This document shows positions 26,775 to 36,211 of a stretch of 57,494 nucleotides of DNA, in pieces; positions within the stretch are counted from its first letter, which is position 1; each line of letters begins with the position of its first letter. The DNA comes from Porphyromonadaceae bacterium H1 (lineage in GTDB: Bacteria; Bacteroidota; Bacteroidia; Bacteroidales; Paludibacteraceae): the NCBI GenBank assembly GCA_001653155.1, contig BDEJ01000018.1, positions 1 through 57,494 on the forward strand, in the 5' to 3' direction. Below the pieces are notes generated by a model. It was not told the origin of the DNA and did not search any database. It saw only the letters and a list, made by a program, of their open reading frames with translations. Both the position numbers and the translations under genes were made by a program.

Positions 26775-27503
26775 TTAGCTTTTGTCAGCCGGTAGCCGGT
26801 GCCAATGTTCGTAGAGGCTTTGCATGCTGTCGAGCACTACCTGTGCTCCGGATTCGCTCAATACTTCGGGGGCTAAAGGGCCGGTGTTGAGTCCGATACA
26901 GAAGAGACCGGCAGCAGCTGCTGATTGTACGCCAAGTGGAGCATTTTCTACCACGAGAACCTGCCAGGGCTCCAGTCCCGATTTGCCGAGGGCCATCAGA
27001 TAGGGCTCGGGATGTGGTTTCCCGTGTTTTACGTCGAAAGCTGTTACCATTCTGTCGGGGTGGAAAATGTCCGGGAAGTCGCGGTTCAAGCCGTCAATCA
27101 GATCGCGCTGTCCCGAGCCGGTTACCACGAATATCTGTTTCCCTTCGGAGCGTATCAACCTCAGCAGTTCAAGGGCGAAGGGCATAGGCCGAACCGGTCC
27201 TTGTGCGTTGAAGTAGGCCGATTTCGATGCGTATATGCTTTGCTTTTCCTCTTCTGTGGCTTCGCGTCCCCATTGCTGTACAATGGCGTTGTTGATGGTG
27301 GCGTTTCCGGTACGGCCTTCGTTCAGGTAGCAGTCCTGTGCGTCGAAGGCGAGGCCTGCGTCCTGCATGGCCTGCGTCCAGGCTCGAGCGTGCATGTGCA
27401 TGGAATCGTAAAGCACGCCGTCCATGTCAAAAAATACGGCCTTGAGCTCCCAGTTGGGGAAGGCCTTGTTGCGACTGAAATTTTTTATGGGGGCTTCGAA
27501 CAT
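26775..27503 (-). CDS. HAD-superfamily hydrolase, beta-phosphoglucomutase-like
   Basis: 242 residues from the ATG at 27503, which follows a -7 box at 27527-27534; an upstream in-frame start at 27647 would lie before that promoter. HAD motifs: I FFDMDGVLYDS, II VVTGSG, III/K KHGKPHPEPY, IV VVENAPLGV. The cap is of the beta-phosphoglucomutase/phosphatase type. The substrate is likely a small sugar phosphate, not determined. It ends 68 nt before hisD on the same strand. Confidence 0.85.
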   Translation of the reverse strand: MFEAPIKNFSRNKAFPNWELKAVFFDMDGVLYDSMHMHARAWTQAMQDAGLAFDAQDCYLNEGRTGNATINNAIVQQWGREATEEEKQSIYASKSAYFNAQGPVRPMPFALELLRLIRSEGKQIFVVTGSGQRDLIDGLNRDFPDIFHPDRMVTAFDVKHGKPHPEPYLMALGKSGLEPWQVLVVENAPLGVQSAAAAGLFCIGLNTGPLAPEVLSESGAQVVLDSMQSLYEHWHRLPADKS

Positions 27504-27526
27504 AATTAACGCTTCGTTTAGAACTG

Positions 27527-27534
27527 CAAAGATA
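27527..27534 (-). promoter_or_regulatory. -7 box of the HAD hydrolase gene
   Basis: TATCTTTG on the minus strand, 23 nt before the chosen ATG; it decides the start at 27503. Confidence 0.55.
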
Positions 27535-27707
27535 GGGATTTTATTATGTCCTCCGAAGGGCGTAGCTACTCTGTTTTCAATAAAAACATTTTTTTGCTTT
27601 CCTTCAGAGCTCTTGTCCTCGCGAGTTGCTTCGAAGGGAAGGGGCATCCGCCCGGCTTGTTCCCGAACAGAGGCCCTCTCTGCGCTTCAGTCGGGTATCC
27701 GGGCGAA

Positions 27708-27739
27708 TTTGGCTGCGCAGAGCAATTTTCGTATTTTTG
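27708..27739 (+). promoter_or_regulatory. Promoter of the M23-like gene, dxr and rseP
   Basis: TTTG (27708-27711), 20 nt, TATTTTTG (27732-27739). Full consensus with the same spacing as the aroQ promoter, 20 nt before the ATG at 27760. Confidence 0.7.
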
Positions 27740-27759
27740 CCAACCGTATCCCGTAAAAG

Positions 27760-28629
27760 ATGAAAAAAGCAAATAAAACTTTCGTGCATTTTATACAGAA
27801 GATGCGCTTTAAGTACCGGGTATCAATCCTCAACGAGAACACCCTGGTTGAAACTTGGCATGTTCGTTTGTCGCGTTTCAGTGTGTTTTTTTATGTACTT
27901 CTCTTTACCTTTATCACCTTCCTGCTCCTCACGCTGCTGATACTCAATACGCCGCTTCGTCATTACCTGCCCGGCTATCAAGATTCGGGCAACCGTACGG
28001 CGATTATGGCCGAGTCCATGCGTGCCGACTCGCTGATACATCAGATGGAGCTGCAAAGCCAATACCTCGATCTGATAAAACAGGTTATCAAAGGCGACCT
28101 GAAAGCCGAAGCCGTGCAAGAGCTCGATTCGATTGAGCAGGTGAAGAAAATGACTGAAATCAAACCCAAGTCCAAAACGGAGGAGGCTTTTCTGAAAAAC
28201 TTCGAAGAGAAAGAGAAATACAACGTTGCACAACCCGACCCCAGTCAAGCCCCCGACGACCTGTCCTATGTCTTTTTTCGTCCCAATAGAGGAACCATCA
28301 CCTCGGCCTTCGACTTGCAGGAGCGAAAATTCGGAATCCGCATGGCTACAACCACCAATGAAAACATCCTCAGCGTACTCTCCGGTACTGTTGTTTATGC
28401 CGCTTACACTCTTGAATGGAAGTGGGTGATTATCGTGCAGCATGCCAACGATTACCTTTCGGTGTACAAAAATACCGAACGCTTGCTCAAAAGCTCAGGA
28501 CAGTACGTGAAGGCCGGTGAAAGCATCGCCGTCGGTCCTGTCGTTAGCAACAACATGGCCGAACAATTTTATTTCGAACTTTGGAAAAACGGTCATGCCG
28601 TCAATCCTGAAGAATACATCATTTTTTGA
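27760..28629 (+). CDS. Degenerate M23/LytM-domain membrane protein
   Basis: 289 residues: a cytoplasmic N-terminus, one membrane segment (about 42-66), a coiled-coil-prone linker (about 80-150) and a C-terminal LytM fold (about 170-289). In active M23 peptidases the metal ligands are HxxxD and HxH; here the corresponding places read KFGIRM and QFYFE, so His, Asp and the HLH pair are lost. The scaffold motifs GTVVYA, IIVQHANDYLSVY and NPEEYI remain. This resembles EnvC/NlpD-type inactive LytM proteins that activate amidases; that role is inferred. Lies 13 nt before dxr. Confidence 0.85.
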   Translation: MKKANKTFVHFIQKMRFKYRVSILNENTLVETWHVRLSRFSVFFYVLLFTFITFLLLTLLILNTPLRHYLPGYQDSGNRTAIMAESMRADSLIHQMELQSQYLDLIKQVIKGDLKAEAVQELDSIEQVKKMTEIKPKSKTEEAFLKNFEEKEKYNVAQPDPSQAPDDLSYVFFRPNRGTITSAFDLQERKFGIRMATTTNENILSVLSGTVVYAAYTLEWKWVIIVQHANDYLSVYKNTERLLKSSGQYVKAGESIAVGPVVSNNMAEQFYFELWKNGHAVNPEEYIIF

Positions 28630-28642
28630 TACAGCCCCCTGC

Positions 28643-29818
28643 ATGTCTCAGCACAAACAACGTATTGCCGTCTTAGGTTCCACCGGCTCCATCGGGACAC
28701 AAGCTCTTGAGGTGATAGCAGCTCAGGCGGATTGCCTCGAAGCATACGCTCTTACCGCCAATAACAATGTCGATCTTCTCATCCGCCAAGCCCTTCGTTA
28801 TCAACCCGAGTTTGTGGCCATCGCAAATGAGGCGCATTATCCGAAACTGAAATCGGAGCTTGCCCACCTCCCCATTAAAGTTTTTGCAGGCTCCGATGCC
28901 ATTGCCCAGATAGCAGCTATGGATGCGGTGGACACAGTGCTTACGGCTATGGTCGGTTATTCGGGACTTCGTCCTACCATAGAGGCGGTGAAAGCCGGCA
29001 AGCGCATTGCACTGGCCAATAAAGAAACGCTTGTTGTGGCCGGTGAACTCATAACGCAGCTGGTCGCAAACCATCGGGCTCAAGTCCTTCCTGTGGATTC
29101 CGAGCATTCTGCTATTTTTCAGTGTTTGGTCGGTGAGAGCAGCCGCTCCATCGAGAAAGTTATTTTAACCGCCTCGGGAGGCCCCTTTCGCTGCAAAACG
29201 ACAGAGGAGTTGCGACATGTAAGCTGCCGCGAAGCCTTGAAGCACCCCAATTGGAATATGGGGGCAAAGATCACTATCGATTCGGCATCGATGATGAATA
29301 AGGGCTTTGAGGTTATTGAAGCCAAGTGGCTCTTTGGTTTGGAAGCGGAACAAATAGAGGTCTTGGTACATCCTCAGTCTATTATCCATTCGATGGTTCA
29401 ATTTACGGACGGTTCGCTGAAAGCTCAATTGGGGTTGCCCGATATGAAATTACCGATACACTATGCTTTTGCCTATCCCGAACGTGTTGAAAGCTCTTTC
29501 CCTCGTCTTGATTTTGCGGATTATCCTCAACTCAGTTTTGAAAAACCCGATACCCGACGCTTTCGCAATTTAGCCTTAGCCTATCGGGCCATGGAGCTTG
29601 GAGGGAATGCCGCTTGCGCCCTTAATGCCGCTAACGAAGTGCTGGTCGCTGCTTTTCTCGAAGAGCGTATTGCCTTTTTGGAGATGAGTGATGTGCTGGA
29701 GGACATTATGCAAAAAATGCATTTTATCGCAAAGCCTGTTTATGAAGACTATGTGGCTACCGACGAGGAGATTCGTCGCCAAACCGAAGAACTCATCCGC
29801 AGCCCCAGAAACAGTTGA
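28643..29818 (+). CDS. dxr: 1-deoxy-D-xylulose 5-phosphate reductoisomerase
   Basis: Makes 2-C-methyl-erythritol 4-phosphate in the MEP isoprenoid pathway with NADPH. 391 residues from the ATG at 28643 (MSQHKQRIAVLG), just after the M23-like gene. Seen: LGSTGSIG, VDSEHSAIFQ with metal-binding Asp/Glu, ASGGPF, NMGAKITIDSASMMNKGFE and HPQSIIHSMV. Longer frames upstream only overlap the previous gene. Confidence 0.96.
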   Translation: MSQHKQRIAVLGSTGSIGTQALEVIAAQADCLEAYALTANNNVDLLIRQALRYQPEFVAIANEAHYPKLKSELAHLPIKVFAGSDAIAQIAAMDAVDTVLTAMVGYSGLRPTIEAVKAGKRIALANKETLVVAGELITQLVANHRAQVLPVDSEHSAIFQCLVGESSRSIEKVILTASGGPFRCKTTEELRHVSCREALKHPNWNMGAKITIDSASMMNKGFEVIEAKWLFGLEAEQIEVLVHPQSIIHSMVQFTDGSLKAQLGLPDMKLPIHYAFAYPERVESSFPRLDFADYPQLSFEKPDTRRFRNLALAYRAMELGGNAACALNAANEVLVAAFLEERIAFLEMSDVLEDIMQKMHFIAKPVYEDYVATDEEIRRQTEELIRSPRNS

Positions 29819-29872
29819 TATACATATTTGAATTAAAAAAAATATAACTCAAAAACATACAATACCCGATTT

Positions 29873-31360
29873 ATGGAAACAACCTTGATACGTGCCGCAC
29901 AACTTCTTCTCAGCCTGGCCATATTGGTCTTTTTGCACGAAGTTGGGCACTTCTTTTTTGCTCGTTTATTCAAAACCCGAGTGGATAAGTTTTACCTCTT
30001 TTTTAATCCTCGCTTCTCGCTCTTGCGGGCCAAGAAAATAAAAGGCAAATGGCAGTTTCGCTTTTTTGCACCTAATGTCCCGCTGAACGAACGCCAGAAA
30101 AAGAATCTTGATGGAAGCCTCTGTACCGATGTGAAGGGAAAACCGGTGATGGAACCCATACCCTTATCCGAGTTGCCCGATGACGACTGGAGAAAATATC
30201 CCGAAAATACGGAATGGGGAATTGGATGGTTGCCTTTGGGTGGTTATTGTAAAATAGCCGGCATGATTGACGAGTCGATGGATACCGCCCAACTCGCATC
30301 GGAGCCCCAAGATTGGGAGTACCGGGCAAAACCTACCTGGCAGCGCATGTTTATTATTTCCGGAGGTGTTTTGGTGAACTTTCTGTTGGCTATGGTCATT
30401 TACTCGGCTGTGTTGTTTACCTGGGGAATGGATTATATTCCACTTCGGAATGCGCAGTACGGATTGCAGTTTTCGCCCAGCTTGCTCGATGCGGGTTTCC
30501 GCAATGGAGACAATATTCTTGCTATCGACGGAGAAGAAATTGATCAGGAGCGCCTTGCCATAAAAAAGATACTCATCGAAGGAGCTCGCGATGTACGCAT
30601 TTTACGCGAAGGTCAGAGTCTTAATCTCACGCTGCCCGAGGATCTTTCGCAGAACATTTTGGCAAACAACGAAGTGGATATCATTTCTTTACGTTATCCT
30701 TTTGTCGTGGGCAATGTGCTCGAGGGTTCTCCCGCCTCCCAAGCTGCTTTGCAAGCCGGCGATAGCCTTGTCGGCATCAATGGGAAGGACGTGAGTCTGT
30801 TTCAGGAAATTGCTCCGATACTGGCAGCCAACAAAAATGCAACAATCACTGTCGACTATAGTCGCAACGGAGAACTCCAGCAAACTACACTTACCCTGAA
30901 CGAAGATGGAAAATTAGGTGTTGGCCTGATGCCTCTTTCGTCTTTCTTTACGGTTGTTCGAAAAGAATACAGCTTTTTCGAGTCGATACCGGCGGGCATA
31001 GCTTTGGGTTGGCAAACCCTGACGGACTATGTGAAGCAGTTCAAGGTCGTATTTACCAAGGAGGGAGCCAAGCAGATCGGAGGCTTCGGTTCTATTGGCA
31101 AACTCTTCTCGCCCGTTTGGAATTGGCATTCTTTCTGGATGATGACTGCTTTACTTTCGGTTATTTTGGCTTTTATGAATTTTCTTCCGATTCCGGCTTT
31201 GGACGGAGGACATTTCGTATTCTTGCTTTACGAAATGATTACCCGTCGTAAGCCCAGCGAGAAAGTGATGGAATATGCCCAAATGGTCGGTTTTATGCTG
31301 CTCATTGCCTTACTGTTTTTTGCTAATGGAAACGATTTGTATAAAGCAATTTTTAAATAA
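29873..31360 (+). CDS. rseP: RseP-type site-2 (M50) intramembrane metalloprotease
   Basis: 495 residues. Zinc site His22-Glu23-x2-His26 (LHEVGHFF) in the first membrane segment and the second ligand in the LDGGHF motif near the C-terminus. Two PDZ-like regions between (about 210-260 and 275-345, with EGSPAS and AGDSLVGING). A 70-residue insertion after the first helix (residues 50-120, rich in charged residues) is seen in Bacteroidetes members. Typically releases anti-sigma factors; the target here is unknown. Confidence 0.93.
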   Translation: METTLIRAAQLLLSLAILVFLHEVGHFFFARLFKTRVDKFYLFFNPRFSLLRAKKIKGKWQFRFFAPNVPLNERQKKNLDGSLCTDVKGKPVMEPIPLSELPDDDWRKYPENTEWGIGWLPLGGYCKIAGMIDESMDTAQLASEPQDWEYRAKPTWQRMFIISGGVLVNFLLAMVIYSAVLFTWGMDYIPLRNAQYGLQFSPSLLDAGFRNGDNILAIDGEEIDQERLAIKKILIEGARDVRILREGQSLNLTLPEDLSQNILANNEVDIISLRYPFVVGNVLEGSPASQAALQAGDSLVGINGKDVSLFQEIAPILAANKNATITVDYSRNGELQQTTLTLNEDGKLGVGLMPLSSFFTVVRKEYSFFESIPAGIALGWQTLTDYVKQFKVVFTKEGAKQIGGFGSIGKLFSPVWNWHSFWMMTALLSVILAFMNFLPIPALDGGHFVFLLYEMITRRKPSEKVMEYAQMVGFMLLIALLFFANGNDLYKAIFK

Positions 31361-31384
31361 CAACCGAGGAATTCAAAAAGAATT

Positions 31385-31747
31385 ATGGATGCACCAGTAA
31401 CCTTGCTTTGCTATTCGGGCTGTGGAACTTGTCGCAAAGCGGAAAAATGGCTCAAAGAGAAAGGAATTGCGTATAACTACCGGCCGATTAAGGAGGAAAA
31501 TCCCTCCGAAGAGGAACTTTCCGGCTGGATTGTCAAAAGTGGACTTCCTGTTGCTAAATTCTTTAATACGAGCGGACAGGCCTACCGTGAGAAGAACATG
31601 AAAGAGAAGCTGAAAACCTGCTCGCAAGAGGCTCTTGTCGCCATTCTGGCCGAGGATGGAATGATGGTGAAGCGCCCGATTTTACTTACCGATGAGCAGG
31701 TTCTTGTAGGCTTTGACGAAAAACGTTGGGCCGATTTGCTTTTTTGA
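31385..31747 (+). CDS. ArsC/Spx-family thioredoxin-fold protein
   Basis: 120 residues of the ArsC/Spx/YffB family. CxxC at Cys13-Cys16 (GCGTCRKA), then LxEKGIxYNYRPI and the KRPILLTDEQVLVGFDE end block. It may be an arsenate-reductase-like or glutathione-dependent reductase; the CxxC resembles Spx-type proteins, but no RNA polymerase binding role can be claimed. Starts 24 nt after rseP. Confidence 0.85.
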   Translation: MDAPVTLLCYSGCGTCRKAEKWLKEKGIAYNYRPIKEENPSEEELSGWIVKSGLPVAKFFNTSGQAYREKNMKEKLKTCSQEALVAILAEDGMMVKRPILLTDEQVLVGFDEKRWADLLF

Positions 31748-31805
31748 ATCCTTGTCTTTACGACTGTTATTTTAACAGAAGTTTAGTAAGAGAGCAAACA
31801 GAGTT

Positions 31806-32471
31806 ATGGAATATATAGAGTTTTTGATTGATTTCGTTCTTCATATCGATAGACATTTGGCCGAGCTGGTAGCGGCTTATGATACATGGGTTTATGTTAT
31901 CCTCTTTATCATCATCTTTTGTGAGACGGGTTTGGTGGTAACGCCTTTCTTGCCGGGCGATTCGCTGCTGTTTGTGGCAGGTGCTTTGGCAGCTTTACCC
32001 TCTAATCACCTTAATGCAGGCCTACTGGCAGCTATTATTATATGTGCAGCCATATTGGGTGATTCCGTTAACTTCGAAATAGGCAAATATTTTGGAGCCA
32101 AGCTTTTTTCTAATCCGAATTCCAAAATATTTAAGCAGAAGTACTTACAGCAAACCCACGACTTCTATGAGCGTCATGGTGGTAAGACCATCGTATTGGC
32201 ACGTTTTGTCCCCATCGTTCGTACTTTTGCACCTTTTGTTGCCGGCATGGGACGCATGACCTACCGTTATTTCATAACCTATAACGTCGTGGGAGCCATT
32301 GTTTGGGTGCTGCTTTTTGTCTTTCTCGGCTATTTTGTTGGAAATATTACTTGGGTTCAGCAGAATTTGAAACTTCTTATCGTTGCTATTATTTTTGTTT
32401 CTCTGCTGCCGCCTTTCGTTGAATATTACCGCAATAAATTCAAGAATCGCAAGCAGGAAGGCATTTCTTAA
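31806..32471 (+). CDS. DedA-family membrane protein
   Basis: 221 residues with four to five hydrophobic segments and the VTT/DedA hallmarks [17 protein letters not shown] and [20 protein letters not shown]. Members flip polyprenyl phosphate or phosphatidylethanolamine carriers, so a role in envelope precursor recycling is likely. Seemingly in the rseP group. Confidence 0.9.
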   Translation: MEYIEFLIDFVLHIDRHLAELVAAYDTWVYVILFIIIFCETGLVVTPFLPGDSLLFVAGALAALPSNHLNAGLLAAIIICAAILGDSVNFEIGKYFGAKLFSNPNSKIFKQKYLQQTHDFYERHGGKTIVLARFVPIVRTFAPFVAGMGRMTYRYFITYNVVGAIVWVLLFVFLGYFVGNITWVQQNLKLLIVAIIFVSLLPPFVEYYRNKFKNRKQEGIS

Positions 32472-32639
32472 GGTTTCCGCTGTTAGCTGCTTGAGCGGGG
32501 GATTCCGATACTTCTTGCAGCAGGTTTTTGTAAATAAGCTGATGTTGTATTGTTGAGGCCCGGCTAAGGCATCTTGGCCGGTGAGTGAAACCTTTTCTTA
32601 TTCCGTCATTCTAAAAATTTTAAATAAATTGCCGGAAAA

Positions 32640-32672
32640 TTTGGCTTGTACGTCTCTTATTTTATTACTTTG
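32640..32672 (+). promoter_or_regulatory. topA promoter (near consensus)
   Basis: TTTG (32640-32643), 21 nt, TTACTTTG (32665-32672), one base off TAnnTTTG. The remaining 170 bases of this gap show no gene or clear structured RNA. Confidence 0.45.
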
Positions 32673-32713
32673 CATTCGCCTTTTAATTAGAACAATTAAA
32701 TCTCAGCTGTTTT

Positions 32714-35074
32714 ATGTCTAAAAATCTTGTTATCGTAGAGTCTCCGGCCAAGGCCAAAACCATCGAAAAGTTTCTGGGTGAGGGTTACCACGTTATGTCC
32801 AGTTTCGGACACATCCGCGACTTGGTGGAAAAGGGCTTGGGGATTGACTTCGAAAACAACTATAAGCCGCAATATGAGGTTTCGGCCGACAAGAAAAAGC
32901 TGGTTAACGAGCTTAGCAAAGAGGCCAAGGCTGCGGAAACAGTTTGGCTCGCCTCCGATGAGGACCGTGAAGGAGAAGCTATTGCTTGGCATTTGTTCGA
33001 AACTCTAAAGTTGGATCAAGAAAAAACCAAACGTATTGTTTTCCACGAGATAACGAAAGAGGCGATACAGAAAGCTATCGCTACCCCTCGTAACATTGAT
33101 TTGAATCTTGTAGATGCCCAGCAGGCACGCCGTGTTCTCGACCGGATTGTGGGTTTTGAGCTTTCGCCGGTATTGTGGCGTAAAGTGCGTCCTTCGCTTT
33201 CTGCAGGCAGGGTACAATCCGTAGCTGTTCGTTTGATTGTAGAGCGTGAACGAGAAATTCAGCGTTTTCAGCCGGAACTCTCCTATAAGGTTAGCGCAGT
33301 GTTTCAAGCTAAAGATGCCCAAGGCCTGCCTGTTGAGTTGAAAGCGGAATTACAGCAGCGCTTTCCCGATCGGAAAACAACGGAGGCTTTTCTTAAAGAC
33401 TGTGCACGGGCTCAATTCAGTATTTCCGATATTGTTACCAAGCCTTCTAAAAAATCTCCCGCACCTCCTTTTACCACCTCTACTTTGCAGCAGGAAGCTT
33501 CCCGGAAACTGGGCTTTTCGGTGGCGCAAACCATGCGTGTGGCGCAGAGTTTATACGAGTCGGGAAAAATTACCTATATGCGTACCGACTCGGTGAATCT
33601 TTCCGACCTGGCACTTAATACATCCAAAGCCGAGATAATTGCCATGGCGGGAGAAAAATACTTCCAACGTCGTAAGTTCAGCACCAAGACGAAAGGAGCA
33701 CAAGAGGCTCACGAGGCCATTCGTCCTACTTACATGAGTCAACACTCTGTGGAAGGTACGGCTCAGGAAAAGAAGCTTTACGAGCTTATTTGGAAGCGTA
33801 CCATAGCTTCTCAAATGGCGGATGCGGAATTGGAGAAAACCAGTATTCATATTTCTGTATCGGGAAGTAAGTATGAATTTTTATCCGTAGGAGAAGTTAT
33901 TCTTTTCGATGGTTTCCTGAAAGTCTATTTGGAGTCCTCGGACGATGACAATGAAAGTGAGACGGGAAGCCGTCTGCCAGTGATGAAAAAAGGAGAAATC
34001 CTGCAAGCTCTTCAGATTCATGCGCGTGAGTCTTTTTCGCAGCGTCCCCCTCGTTATAACGAGGCCAGTCTCGTACGAAAACTGGAGGAACTTGGCATCG
34101 GGCGTCCTTCGACTTATGCCCCAACCATATCTACTATACAGAATCGCTCTTATGTTGAAAAAGCAGACCGGCCTGCCGAGAAGAGAGCTTATCATTTTCT
34201 GAGCCTCGAGCATGGTGATATAAAGGAACAGATACTCAGTGAGAATACCGGAGCCGAAAAAAACAAACTCTTTCCTACCGATATCGGTGTGGTTGTAACC
34301 GACTTTTTGACGGAATATTTTCCCAATATATTGAACTATAACTTCACAGCTGATGTCGAAAAGGAATTCGACCGGATTGCCGAAGGAAATATCGAGTGGA
34401 CACACTCCATCGATAAGTTTTATAAAGAGTTTCATCCGAAGGTCGAGGATACGATGAAGCACTCCGAGCGCAAAGTCGGAGAGCGTATTCTCGGTAGCGA
34501 TCCGGTAAGCGGTAGACAGCTTTCGGTGAAGATAGGTCGTTATGGGCCTATTGCACAGATTGGGACTTCGGATGAAGAAGAGAAACCTCTTTTTGCTTCG
34601 TTGCGGAGGGAGCAGTCTATCGAAAGCATTACGCTCGAAGAGGCCCTTGAGCTTTTTAAACTGCCTCGTCAGATAGGCGAGTACGAAGGTAAGGTAATGA
34701 CTGTTGCCGTTGGGCGCTTTGGCCCTTACATCCGGCACGATGCTTCGTTTTATTCCATTCCGAAAACAGACGACCCGATGGAAATAACAGCCGAGCGGGC
34801 GGTGGAAATTATTGAAGCAAAACGTTCGGCCGAGAAAAACCGTATTATTCATACTTTTGGAGAAGAAGGCCAGATACAGGTATTAAACGGGCGTTACGGA
34901 CCCTACATAAGTTATGAGAAAAGCAATTACAAAATTCCTAAAACGCTTGATCCGGCTACATTGACCGAAGAGAAATGTCTGGAATTGATTGAATCACAGG
35001 CTACTGCAGGCAGTAAGACAAAGAAAAAAGCAACGAAGAAAACAGGAACAAGCAAAGGAAGCCGACAAAAATAG
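32714..35074 (+). CDS. topA: DNA topoisomerase I
   Basis: Type IA topoisomerase relaxing negative supercoils, 786 residues. Toprim domain with IVESPAKAKTIEKFLG and SDEDREGEAIAW, active-site tyrosine in ITYMRTDSVNLS, and IGRPSTYAPTI. Instead of zinc fingers, the C-terminus carries three GRYGPY-type repeats (about 600-745) followed by a basic tail rich in Lys and Thr. This C-terminal form is common in Bacteroidetes. Confidence 0.96.
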   Translation: MSKNLVIVESPAKAKTIEKFLGEGYHVMSSFGHIRDLVEKGLGIDFENNYKPQYEVSADKKKLVNELSKEAKAAETVWLASDEDREGEAIAWHLFETLKLDQEKTKRIVFHEITKEAIQKAIATPRNIDLNLVDAQQARRVLDRIVGFELSPVLWRKVRPSLSAGRVQSVAVRLIVEREREIQRFQPELSYKVSAVFQAKDAQGLPVELKAELQQRFPDRKTTEAFLKDCARAQFSISDIVTKPSKKSPAPPFTTSTLQQEASRKLGFSVAQTMRVAQSLYESGKITYMRTDSVNLSDLALNTSKAEIIAMAGEKYFQRRKFSTKTKGAQEAHEAIRPTYMSQHSVEGTAQEKKLYELIWKRTIASQMADAELEKTSIHISVSGSKYEFLSVGEVILFDGFLKVYLESSDDDNESETGSRLPVMKKGEILQALQIHARESFSQRPPRYNEASLVRKLEELGIGRPSTYAPTISTIQNRSYVEKADRPAEKRAYHFLSLEHGDIKEQILSENTGAEKNKLFPTDIGVVVTDFLTEYFPNILNYNFTADVEKEFDRIAEGNIEWTHSIDKFYKEFHPKVEDTMKHSERKVGERILGSDPVSGRQLSVKIGRYGPIAQIGTSDEEEKPLFASLRREQSIESITLEEALELFKLPRQIGEYEGKVMTVAVGRFGPYIRHDASFYSIPKTDDPMEITAERAVEIIEAKRSAEKNRIIHTFGEEGQIQVLNGRYGPYISYEKSNYKIPKTLDPATLTEEKCLELIESQATAGSKTKKKATKKTGTSKGSRQK

Positions 35075-35161
35075 AAAGTATGGAATCATTTTTTTGTTTT
35101 TTGTCCGTTATGTAAAAGTAAAATCAGCATCTTTCATAAAAACATAATTTGTGACATTGCC

Positions 35162-36211
35162 ATGAGAAACATCCTTCTTTTAGTCGTTTTGTTAATTTCT
35201 TTTGTTACAAAACTTGCCGCCCAATCGCAAGAACCGGAAAATGTATTGCTTTATGCTCTTCCGAAAACCGTCTTACACATTAAGGTGGAGCTTGATAAAA
35301 TTACGCAGACTCCCGGACAGTTTATGCAATATTCGGAGCGCTATCTGGCAACCCGCGATGTAATTACCGAAAAGAAAACCTCTTACGTGCTGAAAAGAAT
35401 CAGCCTGTCTTCCGAAGCTATCCCCGATGCAAATCGCACTTATTCCGTTTTATCCAACGACTTCAAGGATCCGGCGTGGCAGCTTGTGCTTAACGAGAGA
35501 GGCATCCTCTGTGGAATAAATTGCGACCGCCCCCAGCCGCTCGTGAAGGCCGGAAGAGTTGAAAAAGCAACTCGAAAAGCGAGTCCGAAATCCGATTTGC
35601 TCCCTATGGGAGAGGAATACATGCTCGTAGGCTCTGTGGCTAAACTGGCCGAGGGCGCTGCCAAACAAATATACCGTATCCGCGAGAATAGATTGAACTT
35701 ACTTTCGGGAGATGTTGAGAACTATCCTTCGGATGGTAAGCTCTATCTTGCTTTGATGGCCGACATGGATAAGAAGGAGAAAGAACTGACCGAACTCTTC
35801 CTCGGGAAGACTGTGGTCGAAACAGAGCAGCATGAGTTTCGCTATGTTCCCGAAAATCCATCGGCCAATGAGGTTTTGTTTCGCCTTTCGCCTTCAAATG
35901 GGATTGCCGCTCAAAATACTTCGGAGGCTACGCCCTATTACATTTCCCTGCAAACCCTATCTTTGCCCGCGGAGCTCTTGTCCCAAAAATCTCGATCCGG
36001 AGGGAGTCCTTTACTCCGTTGTATCTTACCCGCCTCCACTCAGGTAAAGATAAGCGATGGTAAAAAAGAGTATGTCGCAGGATATTTTGACATTCCGCAG
36101 TTCGGTAGTGTGCAGCTCCTTACCGATCAGATGTTAAAGGGGAAGGGAGTAAAACTGGAAATTGATCCCCAGACGGGACGGCTTTTGAAATTGACCCGGG
36201 ATAGCAAATGA
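35162..36211 (+). CDS. Secreted DUF4831-like protein
   Basis: 349 residues with a signal peptide (1-20, ending LAAQS). The N-terminal YALPKTVLHIKVEL and the ITEKKTSYVLKR region followed by a beta-rich domain resemble the DUF4831 family of Bacteroidetes, of unknown function. I recognise no catalytic motif. The stop overlaps the ATG of the S41 protease gene by 4 bases, so both are coupled and may act on the same envelope process. Confidence 0.65.
   Translation: MRNILLLVVLLISFVTKLAAQSQEPENVLLYALPKTVLHIKVELDKITQTPGQFMQYSERYLATRDVITEKKTSYVLKRISLSSEAIPDANRTYSVLSNDFKDPAWQLVLNERGILCGINCDRPQPLVKAGRVEKATRKASPKSDLLPMGEEYMLVGSVAKLAEGAAKQIYRIRENRLNLLSGDVENYPSDGKLYLALMADMDKKEKELTELFLGKTVVETEQHEFRYVPENPSANEVLFRLSPSNGIAAQNTSEATPYYISLQTLSLPAELLSQKSRSGGSPLLRCILPASTQVKISDGKKEYVAGYFDIPQFGSVQLLTDQMLKGKGVKLEIDPQTGRLLKLTRDSK

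Noticed and set aside
33881-34852. 323-codon minus-strand frame opposite topA
   Set aside because: TopA motifs on the plus strand are complete; no promoter or domain supports the other strand.
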